Counted from the stretch's first letter, positions 8,985 through 18,433 are shown. The stretch is 64,000 nt of DNA from Pseudomonas sp. GL-B-19 (GCF_019956415.1 NZ_JAHBDK010000015.1:1-64000); one strand, 5' to 3'. Numbers and translations: made by a program. Notes: generated from the sequence alone by a model not told the origin.

Positions 8985-11687
8985 ATGCCGCAGGTGGATC
9001 CCGAACTCTTCGATCGCGGCCAGTTCCAGGCTGAACTGGCCCTGAAGGCAAGCCCGATCGCGGCCTTCAAGAAGGCGATCCGCCAAGCCCGCGAGGTGCT
9101 CGACGGGCGCTTTCGCAGCGGCCGCGAAATTCGCCGGTTGATCGAGGATCGCGCCTGGTTCGTCGATAACATCCTGCAAAAGGCCTGGGAGCAGTTCAAT
9201 TGGAGTGCAGACGCCGGCATCGCGCTGGTCGCGGTCGGCGGCTACGGTCGCGGTGAGTTGCACCCGTATTCCGACATCGATTTGCTGATTCTCCTGGACA
9301 GCGCCGACCACGAAGTTTTCCGCGATTCCATCGAGCGTTTTCTGACGTTGCTGTGGGACATCGGCCTGGAGGTGGGTCAGAGCGTTCGCTCGGTGGACGA
9401 ATGCGCCGTTGAGGCCCGCGCCGACCTGACGGTTGTTACCAACCTGATGGAAAGCCGCACCATCTGCGGCCCTGAACGCCTGCGCCAGCGCATGCTGGAC
9501 GTTACCAGCACCGCGCACATGTGGCCGAGCAAGGACTTCTTCCTGGCCAAGCGCGCCGAGCAGAAGGCCCGTCACCACAAATACAACGACACGGAATACA
9601 ACCTGGAACCCAACGTCAAAGGCTCGCCCGGTGGCCTGCGGGATATCCAGACGATTCTGTGGGTGGCCCGTCGCGAATACGGCACCCTGAACCTGCGCGC
9701 ATTGGCTGGCGAAGGTTTTCTGGTCGAGAGCGAAAACGCGCTGCTGGCCTCATCCCAGGAGTTTCTGTGGAAGGTCCGTTACGCGCTGCACATGCTCGCC
9801 GGTCGTTCCGAGGATCGCTTGCTGTTCGATCACCAGCGTTCGATTGCCGGGCTGCTGGGTTTCGTTGGCGATGACGCCAAGCAAGCCATCGAAAACTTCA
9901 TGCAGCAGTACTACCGGGTGGTCATGAGCATTGCGCAGCTCAGCGACCTGATCATCCAGCACTTCGAAGAAGTCATCCTCGCCCCGGATGATGAAGCGCC
10001 GCCACAGCCCATCAACTCGCGGTTCCAGTTGCACGACGGCTACATCGAGGCACGCAACGACAACGTATTCCGTCGCACGCCGTTCGCCATGCTCGAAATC
10101 TTCGTGCTGATGGCCCAGCAGCCGGAAATCAAAGGCGTGCGCGCCGATACCATCCGTCTGCTGCGCGAAAACCGTCACCTGATCGACGACGAATTCCGTA
10201 ACGACATTCGTAATACCAGCCTGTTTATCGAGCTGTTCAAGTGCAAGATCGGCATCCACCGCAACCTGCGCCGGATGAACCGTTACGGCATTCTCGGGCG
10301 CTACTTGCCGGAGTTCGGTTTCATTGTCGGCCAAATGCAACACGACCTGTTCCACATCTATACGGTCGACGCGCACACCCTGAACCTGATCAAACACCTG
10401 CGTAAGTTGCAGTACACCCAAGTGTCGGAAAAATTCCCGCTGGCCAGCAAGCTCATGGGCAAACTGCCCAAGCCCGAGCTGATTTACCTGGCCGGCCTGT
10501 ACCACGACATCGGCAAGGGCCGGCATGGTGACCACTCGGAAATCGGCGCGGTGGATGCCGAAGCTTTCTGCCAGCGTCATCAATTGCCGGTATGGGACAG
10601 CCGCCTGATCGTCTGGCTGGTGCAAAACCATCTGGTGATGTCGACCACCGCTCAGCGCAAGGACTTATCCGACCCGCAGGTGATCCACGATTTTGCACAG
10701 GCTGTCGGTGACGAAACCCGCCTCGATTATCTGTACGTACTGACTGTGGCCGACATCAACGCGACCAACCCGACTCTATGGAACTCGTGGCGCGCCAGCC
10801 TGTTGCGCCAGCTCTACACCGAGACCAAGCGCGCCCTGCGCCGTGGCCTGGAAAATCCGGTCGATCGTGAAATGCAAATTCGCCAGACCCAGAGCGCCGC
10901 CCTGGACATCCTGGTGCGCGGCGGTAACGATCCGGACGACGTCGAACAGCTGTGGTCGCAACTGGGCGATGACTATTTCCTGCGTCACACCGCCGGCGAC
11001 GTGGCCTGGCACACCGACGCGATCCTGCAACAACCTGCCGACGGCGGGCCACTGGTGCTGATCAAGGAAACCACGCAGCGCGAATTCGAAGGCGGCACGC
11101 AGATCTTTATTTATGCGCCGGACCAGCACGATTTCTTCGCCGTGACCGTGGCCGCGATGGACCAGCTCAACCTGAACATTCACGACGCCCGGGTGATCAC
11201 CTCCAGCAGCCAGTTCACCCTCGACACCTACATCGTGCTCGACACTGACGGCGACTCGATTGGCGACAACCCGGCGCGGGTCAAACAGATTCGCGACGGA
11301 CTGACCGAAGCCCTGCGCAACCCGGCTGACTACCCGACCATCATCCAGCGCCGTGTGCCACGCCAGCTCAAGCATTTCGCCTTTGCGCCACAGGTGACGA
11401 TCCACAACGACGCCCAGCGTCCGGTGACCGTGCTGGAACTCACGGCTCCCGACCGTCCGGGCCTGTTGGCGCGCATTGGCACGATTTTCCTGGAGTTCGA
11501 CCTGTCGCTGCAAAACGCCAAGATCGCCACGCTGGGCGAGCGGGTGGAGGACGTGTTCTTCATTACCGACGCCAACAACCAGCAGCTGTCCGACCCGCTG
11601 CTGTGCAGCCGCTTGCAGGATGCAATCGTTGAGCAGCTGAGCGTCAGCCACGAGCCCGATATCAAACTGTCACGACTCAGTATCTGA
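8985..11687 (+). CDS. glnD: Bifunctional PII uridylyltransferase/uridylyl-removing enzyme
   Basis: GlnD senses glutamine and adds or removes UMP on PII proteins, so it sits at the top of nitrogen regulation. The nucleotidyltransferase site [16 protein letters not shown] is at residues 85-100, an HD hydrolase site ([16 protein letters not shown]) has its HD pair at 507-508, and two C-terminal ACT domains (around [15 protein letters not shown] and [17 protein letters not shown]) bind glutamine. The ATG after AGGAAAGCC gives 900 residues, the pseudomonad length; the frame is open upstream only because it overlaps the end of map. Confidence 0.97.
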   Translation: MPQVDPELFDRGQFQAELALKASPIAAFKKAIRQAREVLDGRFRSGREIRRLIEDRAWFVDNILQKAWEQFNWSADAGIALVAVGGYGRGELHPYSDIDLLILLDSADHEVFRDSIERFLTLLWDIGLEVGQSVRSVDECAVEARADLTVVTNLMESRTICGPERLRQRMLDVTSTAHMWPSKDFFLAKRAEQKARHHKYNDTEYNLEPNVKGSPGGLRDIQTILWVARREYGTLNLRALAGEGFLVESENALLASSQEFLWKVRYALHMLAGRSEDRLLFDHQRSIAGLLGFVGDDAKQAIENFMQQYYRVVMSIAQLSDLIIQHFEEVILAPDDEAPPQPINSRFQLHDGYIEARNDNVFRRTPFAMLEIFVLMAQQPEIKGVRADTIRLLRENRHLIDDEFRNDIRNTSLFIELFKCKIGIHRNLRRMNRYGILGRYLPEFGFIVGQMQHDLFHIYTVDAHTLNLIKHLRKLQYTQVSEKFPLASKLMGKLPKPELIYLAGLYHDIGKGRHGDHSEIGAVDAEAFCQRHQLPVWDSRLIVWLVQNHLVMSTTAQRKDLSDPQVIHDFAQAVGDETRLDYLYVLTVADINATNPTLWNSWRASLLRQLYTETKRALRRGLENPVDREMQIRQTQSAALDILVRGGNDPDDVEQLWSQLGDDYFLRHTAGDVAWHTDAILQQPADGGPLVLIKETTQREFEGGTQIFIYAPDQHDFFAVTVAAMDQLNLNIHDARVITSSSQFTLDTYIVLDTDGDSIGDNPARVKQIRDGLTEALRNPADYPTIIQRRVPRQLKHFAFAPQVTIHNDAQRPVTVLELTAPDRPGLLARIGTIFLEFDLSLQNAKIATLGERVEDVFFITDANNQQLSDPLLCSRLQDAIVEQLSVSHEPDIKLSRLSI

Positions 11688-11720
11688 ATTAACCAACTTT
11701 CCCTGTGGGAAAGCGCTTAT

Positions 11721-11807
11721 GCAGGAGCCGGGCTTGCCCGCGATAGCATCACCTCGGTGCACCTGACAAACCGAGGCGCCTGCATCGCGGGCAAGCCCGG
11801 CCCCTAC
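11721..11807. repeat. REP doublet (inverted pair) after glnD
   Basis: Two inverted arms, gcaggagccgggcttgcccg and cgggcaagcccggcccctac, around a roughly 40-nt variable loop. This is the TTGCCCGCGAT variant of the pseudomonad REP family and probably forms the 3' structure of glnD mRNA. Confidence 0.85.
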
Positions 11808-11839
11808 AAAAGCCAGCTCCCACATTGAACGAGGCCCCC

Positions 11840-13039
11840 ATGAACAACGCTCTGAACCAGCTCCAGCCTTACCCGTTCGAGAAGCTCCGCGCCCTGCTCG
11901 GCAGCGTCACGCCAAACCCGGACAAACGCCCTATCGCGCTGTCCATCGGCGAGCCAAAGCACCGCTCGCCGACCTTCGTCGCCGAAGCCCTGGCCAGCAA
12001 TCTGGATCAGATGGCCGTGTACCCGACCACCCTCGGCATCCCGGCGCTGCGTGAAGCCATCGCCGCCTGGTGCGAACGCCGCTTCAGCGTCCCGAGCGGC
12101 TGGCTCGACCCGGCGCGCAACGTGCTGCCGGTCAACGGCACTCGCGAAGCGTTGTTCGCCTTTACCCAGACCGTGGTCAACCGTGGCGAAGACGCCTTGG
12201 TGGTCAGCCCGAACCCGTTTTATCAGATCTACGAAGGCGCGGCCTTTCTCGCCGGAGCCAAGCCGCACTACCTGCCATGCCTGGATGAAAACGGCTTCAA
12301 CCCGGACTTCGACGCGGTTTCGCCGGACATCTGGAAGCGTTGCCAGATCCTGTTCCTGTGCTCGCCAGGCAATCCGACCGGCGCACTGATCCCGGTCGAG
12401 ACCCTGAAGAAGTTGATCGCCCTGGCCGACGAATACAACTTTGTGATCGCCGCTGACGAGTGCTACAGCGAACTGTATTTCGACGAGCAAACCCCGCCGG
12501 CCGGCCTGCTCAGCGCCTGCGTGGAACTGGGCCGCAAGGATTTCAAGCGTTGCGTGGTGTTCCACAGCCTGTCCAAGCGCTCCAACCTGCCGGGCCTGCG
12601 CTCGGGTTTCGTGGCTGGCGACGCCGATATCCTCAAAGGCTTCCTGCTGTACCGCACCTACCACGGTTGCGCGATGCCGGTTCAGACCCAACTGGCCAGC
12701 GTTGCCGCGTGGAATGACGAAGTGCATGTACGCGCCAACCGCGTGCTGTATCGCGAGAAGTACGATGCCGTGCTGGAAATTCTCGGCCCGGTGATGGACG
12801 TACAGCGTCCGGATGGCGGTTTTTACTTGTGGCCCGATGTTGACGGCGATGATGAAGCGTTCTGCCGTGATCTGTTCGTTGAAGAACATGTGACGGTGGT
12901 GCCGGGTTCTTATCTGTCCCGTGAAGTTGACGGTTTTAATCCTGGCGCAGGTCGTGTGCGGATGGCGTTGGTAGCGCCGTTGGCCGAATGTGTCGAAGCG
13001 GCCGAGCGTATTCGCGCCTTTATAAAACGCCAAAAGTAA
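11840..13039 (+). CDS. dapC: Succinyldiaminopimelate transaminase
   Basis: This 399-residue fold-type I PLP aminotransferase forms N-succinyl-LL-2,6-diaminopimelate in the succinylase branch of lysine and peptidoglycan precursor synthesis. Visible motifs are PNPFYQIYEGA, SPGNPTGALIP, ADECYSELYFDE and the PLP lysine in HSLSKRSNLPGLRSGF (K246). The ATG is preceded by GAGGCCCCC; a TTG 15 bp upstream is a weaker alternative. The assignment to DapC rather than another class I aminotransferase rests on family resemblance and on the location between glnD and dapD. Confidence 0.9.
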   Translation: MNNALNQLQPYPFEKLRALLGSVTPNPDKRPIALSIGEPKHRSPTFVAEALASNLDQMAVYPTTLGIPALREAIAAWCERRFSVPSGWLDPARNVLPVNGTREALFAFTQTVVNRGEDALVVSPNPFYQIYEGAAFLAGAKPHYLPCLDENGFNPDFDAVSPDIWKRCQILFLCSPGNPTGALIPVETLKKLIALADEYNFVIAADECYSELYFDEQTPPAGLLSACVELGRKDFKRCVVFHSLSKRSNLPGLRSGFVAGDADILKGFLLYRTYHGCAMPVQTQLASVAAWNDEVHVRANRVLYREKYDAVLEILGPVMDVQRPDGGFYLWPDVDGDDEAFCRDLFVEEHVTVVPGSYLSREVDGFNPGAGRVRMALVAPLAECVEAAERIRAFIKRQK

Positions 13040-13048
13040 TATCACAAA

Positions 13049-13075
13049 CTTGCCCCCTTGCAATGAGGGGGCAAG
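13049..13075. terminator. Strong hairpin downstream of dapC
   Basis: A perfect 10-bp G/C-rich stem (cttgccccct / agggggcaag) 10 bp after the dapC stop. No T-run follows on the plus strand, so it may stabilise mRNA ends as much as terminate. Confidence 0.5.
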
Positions 13076-13201
13076 CTCAACTAGCGAACACTCTGAAACA
13101 ACCCACGCAAAATACCGCTTTGATAAACTAACTCGCCAGACTTAGTATCATCACACGTTAAAAACATCACACTAAAACAACCCAGAACAAGGAAGTTCGA
13201 C

Positions 13202-13987
13202 ATGTGCAAACTATCATCCTGCATAGCATTCAATCCTGTCAGCGAACAAGCATCATACGAAGCAGCCATTAAAGCAAACCCGGACAACGCACCTAAACAT
13301 GCACCCGGAGAAATCGCTATTAGTACAATCGCCAACCACACAAAACTTTGGCCGAAACATCGCTGGTTAACAATAGCTTTCATCGATAACCCACCCGAGG
13401 CACTACAAGACGCCATCGAACAACTGATTTGGCAATGGGACCCACACGTCAGCCTGATTTTCGGATTATCCAAGGAAGCCAATGCGGACATCCGGATTTC
13501 GACAAACACGACACTGAACGGCTCCAGTATTGGCACCGACGCCCTGACCGTCGAGGCAGGCCAACCCACAATGTACATAGGTCTAAAACCTTCAGATCCT
13601 GACTTCAAGGTGACTGTTTTGCATGAGTTCGGTCATGCGCTGGGCCTGGAGCACGAACACCAGCACCCTCAAGCGAACATCCCGTGGAACAAACCAAAAG
13701 TCTATAAAGCTTATGCTACGCAATTCGGCTGGGATAAAGAACTGGTAGACGATCAGTTATTTACAACAAAAGGAACAGACAGTTCGCGAGTCGCTCCTTA
13801 CGACAAAACTTCGATTATGCACTACCCCGTAGACAAGGAGTTTACAGATGGCATCTGGGAAGTAGGCACCTATTCGGAACTGAGTGAACAAGATATAAAA
13901 TCCATCGGCGAATTCTATCCAAAAAAAATATTAACTGACTTCAGCCCACCTGATTCACCTTCAAACAAACCAAACACGGAGGTTTAA
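13202..13987 (+). CDS. Astacin-like zinc metallopeptidase, first of a tandem pair
   Basis: The 261-residue product has the metzincin zinc motif HEFGHALGLEHEH starting at residue 141 (ligands H141, H145, H151; catalytic E142). A Met-turn SIMHYP follows at 204-209; SxMHY is the form seen in astacins (M12A), where the tyrosine is an extra metal ligand. No signal peptide, propeptide or membrane segment is evident, unlike secreted astacins. An AAGGAA lies 8 bp before the ATG. The gene is clearly A+T-richer than dapC or dapD and interrupts a core gene run, suggesting acquisition. The product resembles its downstream neighbour along its length (SYEAAIKANP versus SYEVAITENP; IGTDAL in both). Substrate and export route are unknown. 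Confidence 0.85.
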   Translation: MCKLSSCIAFNPVSEQASYEAAIKANPDNAPKHAPGEIAISTIANHTKLWPKHRWLTIAFIDNPPEALQDAIEQLIWQWDPHVSLIFGLSKEANADIRISTNTTLNGSSIGTDALTVEAGQPTMYIGLKPSDPDFKVTVLHEFGHALGLEHEHQHPQANIPWNKPKVYKAYATQFGWDKELVDDQLFTTKGTDSSRVAPYDKTSIMHYPVDKEFTDGIWEVGTYSELSEQDIKSIGEFYPKKILTDFSPPDSPSNKPNTEV

Positions 13988-13989
13988 TT

Positions 13990-14736
13990 ATGAATGATTT
14001 ACCCTATTGCTTCTCCGAACACTCGGTAGACCCGACTACCTCCTACGAGGTGGCAATTACTGAAAACCCAGCGAACCGCCAAAGCACTTCTTCCAGTCGC
14101 AAAAAAAGAGCAGTAGCCCGACACACCAAATTCTGGGCGCCAGGCCGTACATTGCGCATTGCTTTTTTGAACGGTGGTCAAGCGTTCAAGGATGGGGTCA
14201 AGGCTGCCGCAAGTAACTGGTTACCTCACATCAACCTCAAGTTCGACTTCGTCGAAGGTGAAGAAGGTGATATCCGTATCCGCACCGAGCCTTCAACCTA
14301 TTGGTCCAATATCGGGACAGACGCGCTATTGACGGAAGATGGACCCACCATGGTGATCGGAGACTGGATGCTCCATATCCCACTTTTCAACCACTATGTC
14401 ATGCACGAGTTCGGCCATGCACTGGGTGCCGAACATGAACACCTGCACCCCGAGATGACTATTCCGTGGAACAAGAAAGCTGTCTATGCAGCACATGGCG
14501 TACCCGAAGACGCTAGCGAAGACAATTTCCAACGGCGTGAAGTTGACCAACGCTACTTCAATCTCCTCGACGCGAGCGAGGTCAACTACTCACCCTACGA
14601 TCCGCTTTCGATCATGCACTATCCCATCCTTCAGCAATGGACCGAAGGTGACTTCCAGATTTGGCACAATTTTAGCCTCAGCGAAAAGGATAAAGCCTTT
14701 ATGTCCAAGGCTTATCCGTATCCCGAAAGCGAGTGA
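13990..14736 (+). CDS. Astacin-like zinc metallopeptidase, second of a tandem pair
   Basis: A 248-residue paralogue of the preceding gene. The zinc motif HEFGHALGAEHEH begins at residue 139 (ligands H139, H143, H149), followed by HLHPEMTIPWNKKAVY, also shared with the upstream copy, and a Met-turn SIMHYP at 207-212. Shared blocks with the first copy also include HTKFWAPGRTLRIAF and DIRIRTEPS with IGTDALL. There is again no signal peptide. It starts 2 bp after the first gene stop, and its GGAGG ribosome site lies inside the end of that gene, so the pair is coupled. Divergence between copies is large, so this is an old duplication or a two-gene module rather than a recent copy. Confidence 0.85.
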   Translation: MNDLPYCFSEHSVDPTTSYEVAITENPANRQSTSSSRKKRAVARHTKFWAPGRTLRIAFLNGGQAFKDGVKAAASNWLPHINLKFDFVEGEEGDIRIRTEPSTYWSNIGTDALLTEDGPTMVIGDWMLHIPLFNHYVMHEFGHALGAEHEHLHPEMTIPWNKKAVYAAHGVPEDASEDNFQRREVDQRYFNLLDASEVNYSPYDPLSIMHYPILQQWTEGDFQIWHNFSLSEKDKAFMSKAYPYPESE

Positions 14737-14739
14737 ATC

Positions 14740-14973
14740 CAGCGTCCCCCCTAACACCTCTCGCGACACGTCATCGCCAATCGGGTGACGACGGCTGAGG
14801 CTATACAACTCAAGGCGTCGTGCCCGCGGCGCCTTGAGCCACAAACGTCGCACCAGAAGATCCATCTGAAATGCCAGCGCTTGGGCTTGCGCCGGCGACA
14901 GTACTGCCGCAACGGCGAAGGTAATCGGCAGCTTCGAAGTGCCATATTTGTCGCTTAGACTGCGCGAAGGCCC
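14740..14973 (-). pseudogene. Possible remnant of a conserved gene, truncated
   Basis: A minus-strand frame is open after a TAA at 14974-14976 and reads like real protein: FAVAAVLSPAQAQALAFQMD followed by LLVRRLWLKAPRARRLELYS and SRRHPIGDDVSREVL. It has no good start codon with a ribosome site at its head and runs, without a natural stop, into the antisense of the second metallopeptidase gene. That fits a small core gene whose ends were lost when the metallopeptidase module arrived. I do not recognise the family; it could also be a chance open frame. Confidence 0.3.
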
Positions 14974-15024
14974 TTACGTCAATGTCGCACGCCGCTGCGG
15001 ACCGCTCTGAAGCACCGCAACACC

Positions 15025-15116
15025 TGTGAGAGCCGAGCTTGCTCGCGATAGCGGACTGTCAGCCAGCAAAAATGTTGAATGCTAAAACGCTATCGCGAGC
15101 AAGCTCGGCTCCCACA
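15025..15116. repeat. REP doublet upstream of the ArsC-like gene
   Basis: Inverted arms with cores gccgagcttgctcgcgata and tatcgcgagcaagctcggc flank a loop of about 45 nt. This is the TTGCTCGCGAT variant. Confidence 0.85.
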
Positions 15117-15182
15117 GCTTTTGCGCTTCCATGGCATAATCCGTCACCATTTTTTTCCAGCACCTGCAAAGGGGGCAATTCC

Positions 15183-15545
15183 TTGACCGTTTCAAGCAAA
15201 ACGTTGCACCTTTTCGGCATCAAAGCCTGCGACACCATGAAAAAGGCGCGCACCTGGCTCGATGAACACGCTGTCCGCTATGACTTTCATGATTACAAAG
15301 CGGTCGGAATTGACCGTGAACACCTGACCCAATGGTGCGACGAGCACGGCTGGCAAGTGGTGTTGAACCGTGCAGGCACGACCTTTCGCAAGCTCGACGA
15401 CGAACGCAAAGCCGATCTCGACCAGCCGAAAGCCATCGAACTGATGCTCGCACAACCCTCGATGATCAAGCGCCCGGTGCTTGATCTCGGTGACCGAACC
15501 CTGATTGGCTTCAAGCCAGATATCTACGCGGCAGCGCTCAATTAA
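15183..15545 (+). CDS. ArsC/Spx-family thioredoxin-fold protein (YffB-like)
   Basis: The 120-residue product has the ArsC-like fold with the signature LFGIKACDTMKKARTWLDEH; the single redox-type cysteine is C16. The C-terminal LDQPKAIELMLAQPSMIKRP and LIGFKPDIY blocks also match the YffB group. YffB-type proteins are associated with glutathione-dependent thiol chemistry, but the substrate is not established. The start is read as TTG because a GGGGG ribosome site lies just upstream and the homologous N terminus begins there. It precedes dapD by 34 bp and may be cotranscribed. Confidence 0.82.
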   Translation: MTVSSKTLHLFGIKACDTMKKARTWLDEHAVRYDFHDYKAVGIDREHLTQWCDEHGWQVVLNRAGTTFRKLDDERKADLDQPKAIELMLAQPSMIKRPVLDLGDRTLIGFKPDIYAAALN

Positions 15546-15579
15546 GCCAGCCCGTTCAATTTTGTTAGAGGTTATTTAC

Positions 15580-16614
15580 ATGTCCACTACCCTGTTTAGC
15601 CTGGCCTTTGGTGTTGGTACTCAAAACCGTCAAGGCGCATGGCTGGAAGTGTTTTACGCACAGCCACTGCTCAACCCGTCGGCCGAACTGGTCGCGGCCA
15701 TTGCGCCGGTTCTGGGCTACACCGAAGGCAATCAGGCCATCGCGTTCAGCACCGCCCAGGCGTCGCAACTGGCTGAAGCACTGAAAGGCGTCGACGCTGC
15801 CCAGGCCGCGCTGCTGACCCGTCTGGCCGAGAGCCACAAGCCGCTGGTCGCGACCATTCTGGCCGAAGACGCTCAGCTGACTTCCACGCCTGAGGCTTAC
15901 CTCAAGCTGCACCTGCTGTCCCACCGCCTGGTCAAGCCGCACGGCCTGAACCTGGCCGGCGTGTTCCCGTTGCTGCCGAACGTGGCCTGGACCAGCCAGG
16001 GCGCCATCGACCTGTCCGAACTGGCTGAGCATCAACTGGAAGCCCGTCTGCGTGGCGAGTTGCTGGAAGTGTTCTCGGTGGACAAGTTCCCGAAAATGAC
16101 CGACTACGTGGTTCCGGCTGGCGTGCGTATCGCTGACGCGGCACGTATCCGTCTGGGCGCTTATGTGGGCGAAGGCACCACCGTGATGCACGAAGGTTTC
16201 GTCAACTTCAACGCTGGCACCGAAGGCCCGGGCATGATCGAAGGTCGTGTATCGGCAGGTGTTTTCGTCGGCAAGGGTTCGGACCTGGGCGGCGGTTGCT
16301 CGACCATGGGCACGCTGTCGGGTGGTGGCAACATCGTGATCAAGGTCGGCGAAGGCTGCCTGATCGGCGCGAACGCCGGTATCGGTATCCCGTTGGGCGA
16401 CCGCAACACCGTTGAGTCGGGCCTGTACGTGACCGCTGGCACCAAAGTGGCGCTGCTGGACGAGCACAACAAGCTGGTCAAAGTCGTCAAGGCGCGTGAA
16501 CTGGCCGGTCAACCTGACCTGTTGTTCCGCCGCAATTCGGAGACCGGAGCCGTGGAGTGTAAAACCCACAAATCGGCCATCGAACTGAACGAAGCGCTGC
16601 ACGCTCACAACTAA
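15580..16614 (+). CDS. dapD: Tetrahydrodipicolinate N-succinyltransferase
   Basis: DapD transfers succinyl from succinyl-CoA to tetrahydrodipicolinate, the step before DapC. The 344-residue protein is the longer pseudomonad/actinobacterial type rather than the roughly 274-residue enterobacterial type. The left-handed beta-helix hexapeptide region spans about residues 185-310, with RIRLGAYVGEGTTVMHEGFV, NFNAGTEGPGMIEGR, GGGCSTMGTLSGGG and LIGANAGIGIPLGD. The ATG follows GTTAGAGG. With dapC upstream and dapE downstream, three succinylase-branch genes lie within 12 kb. Confidence 0.94.
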   Translation: MSTTLFSLAFGVGTQNRQGAWLEVFYAQPLLNPSAELVAAIAPVLGYTEGNQAIAFSTAQASQLAEALKGVDAAQAALLTRLAESHKPLVATILAEDAQLTSTPEAYLKLHLLSHRLVKPHGLNLAGVFPLLPNVAWTSQGAIDLSELAEHQLEARLRGELLEVFSVDKFPKMTDYVVPAGVRIADAARIRLGAYVGEGTTVMHEGFVNFNAGTEGPGMIEGRVSAGVFVGKGSDLGGGCSTMGTLSGGGNIVIKVGEGCLIGANAGIGIPLGDRNTVESGLYVTAGTKVALLDEHNKLVKVVKARELAGQPDLLFRRNSETGAVECKTHKSAIELNEALHAHN

Positions 16615-16638
16615 GCAGAGCGTCGAACGATTACCTGT

Positions 16639-16710
16639 GTAGGAGCAGAGCTTGCTCGCGATGGGGCCCCTGAGGCCGCCAAAAGCTTCGCGAGCAAGCT
16701 TTGCTCCTAC
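16639..16710. repeat. REP doublet between dapD and csdA
   Basis: Inverted arms gtaggagcagagcttgctcg and cgagcaagctttgctcctac around a loop of about 32 nt. Confidence 0.85.
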
Positions 16711-16753
16711 GGGTCAGGCGTACATCCGCCCATGTTCACCAGGGCCCGACAGC

Positions 16754-17959
16754 ATGATGATTTCCTCTCCCTGGCGCGCCGATTTTCCGGCCATCGCCGC
16801 TCTGCAACGGCAAGGCCAGACCTATCTGGACAACGCCGCCACCACGCAAAAGCCACAAGCCCTGCTGGATGCCCTGACGCATTACTACGCCAATGGCGCA
16901 GCCAATGTGCATCGAGCGCAACACTTGCCCGGCGCCCATGCCACCCAGGCGTTCGAGGCCAGCCGCAGCAAGGTCGCCCAATGGCTGAATGCCGGCGATG
17001 GCGGGCAGATCATTTTTACTCACGGCGCGACTTCTGCGCTGAACCTCCTGGCGTATGGCCTGGAACCGCTTTTCAATCCGGGCGATGAGATTGTCATCAG
17101 CGCCCTGGAGCATCACGCCAACTTGCTGCCATGGCAGCAACTGGCCCAGCGACGCGAGCTGAAACTGGTGATCCTGCCGCTGGATGCCGACGGTTTGATC
17201 GATCTGAGTGCCGCCGCGCAGTTGATCGGTCCGCAAACCCGCCTGTTGGCGGTTAGTCAGCTGTCCAACGTGCTTGGCGCCTGGCAGCCGCTGCCCGCTT
17301 TATTGGCGATGGCCAAGGCGAACGACGCATTGACTGTGGTCGATGGCGCTCAAGGCGTGGTGCATGGTCGACATGACGTGCAGGCGCTGGGTTGCGACTT
17401 TTATGTATTTTCCAGTCATAAGCTCTACGGTCCCGATGGACTCGGTGTGTTGTACGGGCGCAATGAAGCGCTGAAACAACTGCGCCACTGGCAATTTGGC
17501 GGCGAAATGGTACTGGATGCGGACTACCAAAGTGCTCGCTTTCGCCCTGCCCCTCTGGGTTTCGAGGCAGGAACGCCGCCGATTGCCAGTGTGATTGGTT
17601 TGGGGGCGACGCTGGATTATCTGGCGGCCCTCGATCAGGAAGCAGTGTCTGCGCATGAAGCGGCGTTGCATGATTATTTGTTGAAAGGTCTTGAAGCGCG
17701 CAATGGCATTCGGCTGCTGGGCAAACCGCAACTGGCGCTGGCCAGTTTTGTCGTCGAGGGTGTGCATAACTCTGATCTGGCGCATCTGCTGACCGAACAG
17801 GGGATTGCGGTTCGGGCGGGACATCACTGCGCCATGCCGTTGCTCAAGAGCTTCGAGCTGGCCGGGGCGATTCGGGTGTCGCTGGCGCTGTACAACGATT
17901 CCGAAGACCTGGAGCGGTTTTTTGAAGCGCTGGATCAGGCGTTGGAGCTATTGCGATGA
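16754..17959 (+). CDS. csdA: Cysteine desulfurase CsdA (SufS/NifS class II)
   Basis: This PLP enzyme takes sulfur from cysteine as an enzyme-bound persulfide. The PLP lysine is in FSSHKLYGPDGLGVLYG (K223), the histidine-rich cofactor contact is in ALEHHANLLPWQ, and the persulfide cysteine is in VRAGHHCAMPLL (C359). The 401-residue length fits; the ATG used is the first of two adjacent ATGs. It overlaps csdE by 4 bp (ATGA), so it acts with its own SufE-like acceptor. No other Fe-S assembly genes are nearby. Confidence 0.92.
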   Translation: MMISSPWRADFPAIAALQRQGQTYLDNAATTQKPQALLDALTHYYANGAANVHRAQHLPGAHATQAFEASRSKVAQWLNAGDGGQIIFTHGATSALNLLAYGLEPLFNPGDEIVISALEHHANLLPWQQLAQRRELKLVILPLDADGLIDLSAAAQLIGPQTRLLAVSQLSNVLGAWQPLPALLAMAKANDALTVVDGAQGVVHGRHDVQALGCDFYVFSSHKLYGPDGLGVLYGRNEALKQLRHWQFGGEMVLDADYQSARFRPAPLGFEAGTPPIASVIGLGATLDYLAALDQEAVSAHEAALHDYLLKGLEARNGIRLLGKPQLALASFVVEGVHNSDLAHLLTEQGIAVRAGHHCAMPLLKSFELAGAIRVSLALYNDSEDLERFFEALDQALELLR

Positions 17960-18360
17960 GTTTGCCTGCCGATGCGGTGACGGCGCTGGATACGTTTCAA
18001 AACGCGGCTGGCTGGGAACAGCGGGCGCGGCTGTTGATGCAGTGGGGTGACCGCCTGCCTGTTTTGAGCGATGTGGATAAAGTCGACGCCAACCGGGTGC
18101 ATGGCTGTGAAAGTCAGGTCTGGTTGGTGGGCACACTGCAGGATGGCCATTGGCAGTTTGCGGCGAGCAGCGATGCGCGGTTGATTCGCGGGTTGGTGGC
18201 GTTGTTGCTGGCTCGGGTCAACGGGTTGTCGGCGGCTGAGCTGCGGCAGGTGGATTTGCCGGAGTGGTTCAATCAGCTTGGGCTTTCGCGGCAGCTATCG
18301 CCTTCGCGCAGTAATGGCCTCAACGCCGTATTGCAACGCATGCGCGAATTAGCTCTGTAG
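17956..18360 (+). CDS. csdE: SufE-family sulfur acceptor CsdE
   Basis: The 134-residue product is the partner of CsdA and takes the persulfide sulfur on a conserved cysteine. That residue is C51 in the motif NRVHGCESQVWLVG, and the family block RGLVALLLARVNGLSA follows. In E. coli this pair feeds TcdA (CsdL), whose gene here is next door but convergent. The stop codon TAG is part of the following REP arm (ctgtaggagc). Confidence 0.92.
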   Translation: MSLPADAVTALDTFQNAAGWEQRARLLMQWGDRLPVLSDVDKVDANRVHGCESQVWLVGTLQDGHWQFAASSDARLIRGLVALLLARVNGLSAAELRQVDLPEWFNQLGLSRQLSPSRSNGLNAVLQRMRELAL

Positions 18361-18433
18361 GAGCCGGCTTGCTGGCGATCCAGACACCGCGGTGTGTCAG
18401 GGATGCCGCCATCGCTGGCAAGCCAGCTCCTAC
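18358..18433. repeat. REP doublet between csdE and tcdA, overlapping the csdE stop
   Basis: Inverted arms gtaggagccggcttgctggc and gccagctcctac-type sequence flank a short loop. The first arm supplies the csdE stop codon. It lies between convergent genes and may serve as a shared 3' end. Confidence 0.85.

Larger units (their letters stand above)
14737..15182. other. Gap between the metallopeptidase pair and the ArsC-like gene
   Basis: This 446-bp region holds a possible degraded minus-strand gene (14740-14973), a REP doublet (15025-15116) and the ribosome site of the next gene. No intact gene is convincing here. The change from A+T-rich to G+C-rich sequence near 14740 marks the right edge of the inserted metallopeptidase module. 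Confidence 0.6.

Noticed and set aside
11804..13063. 419-codon minus-strand open frame opposite dapC
   Set aside because: Antisense shadow of dapC; composition is Arg/Gly/Ala-rich without domain character.
13202..14736. Serralysin (RTX) identity for the metalloprotease pair
   Set aside because: There are no GGxGxD calcium repeats or C-terminal secretion signal, and the Met-turn SIMHY is the astacin form.
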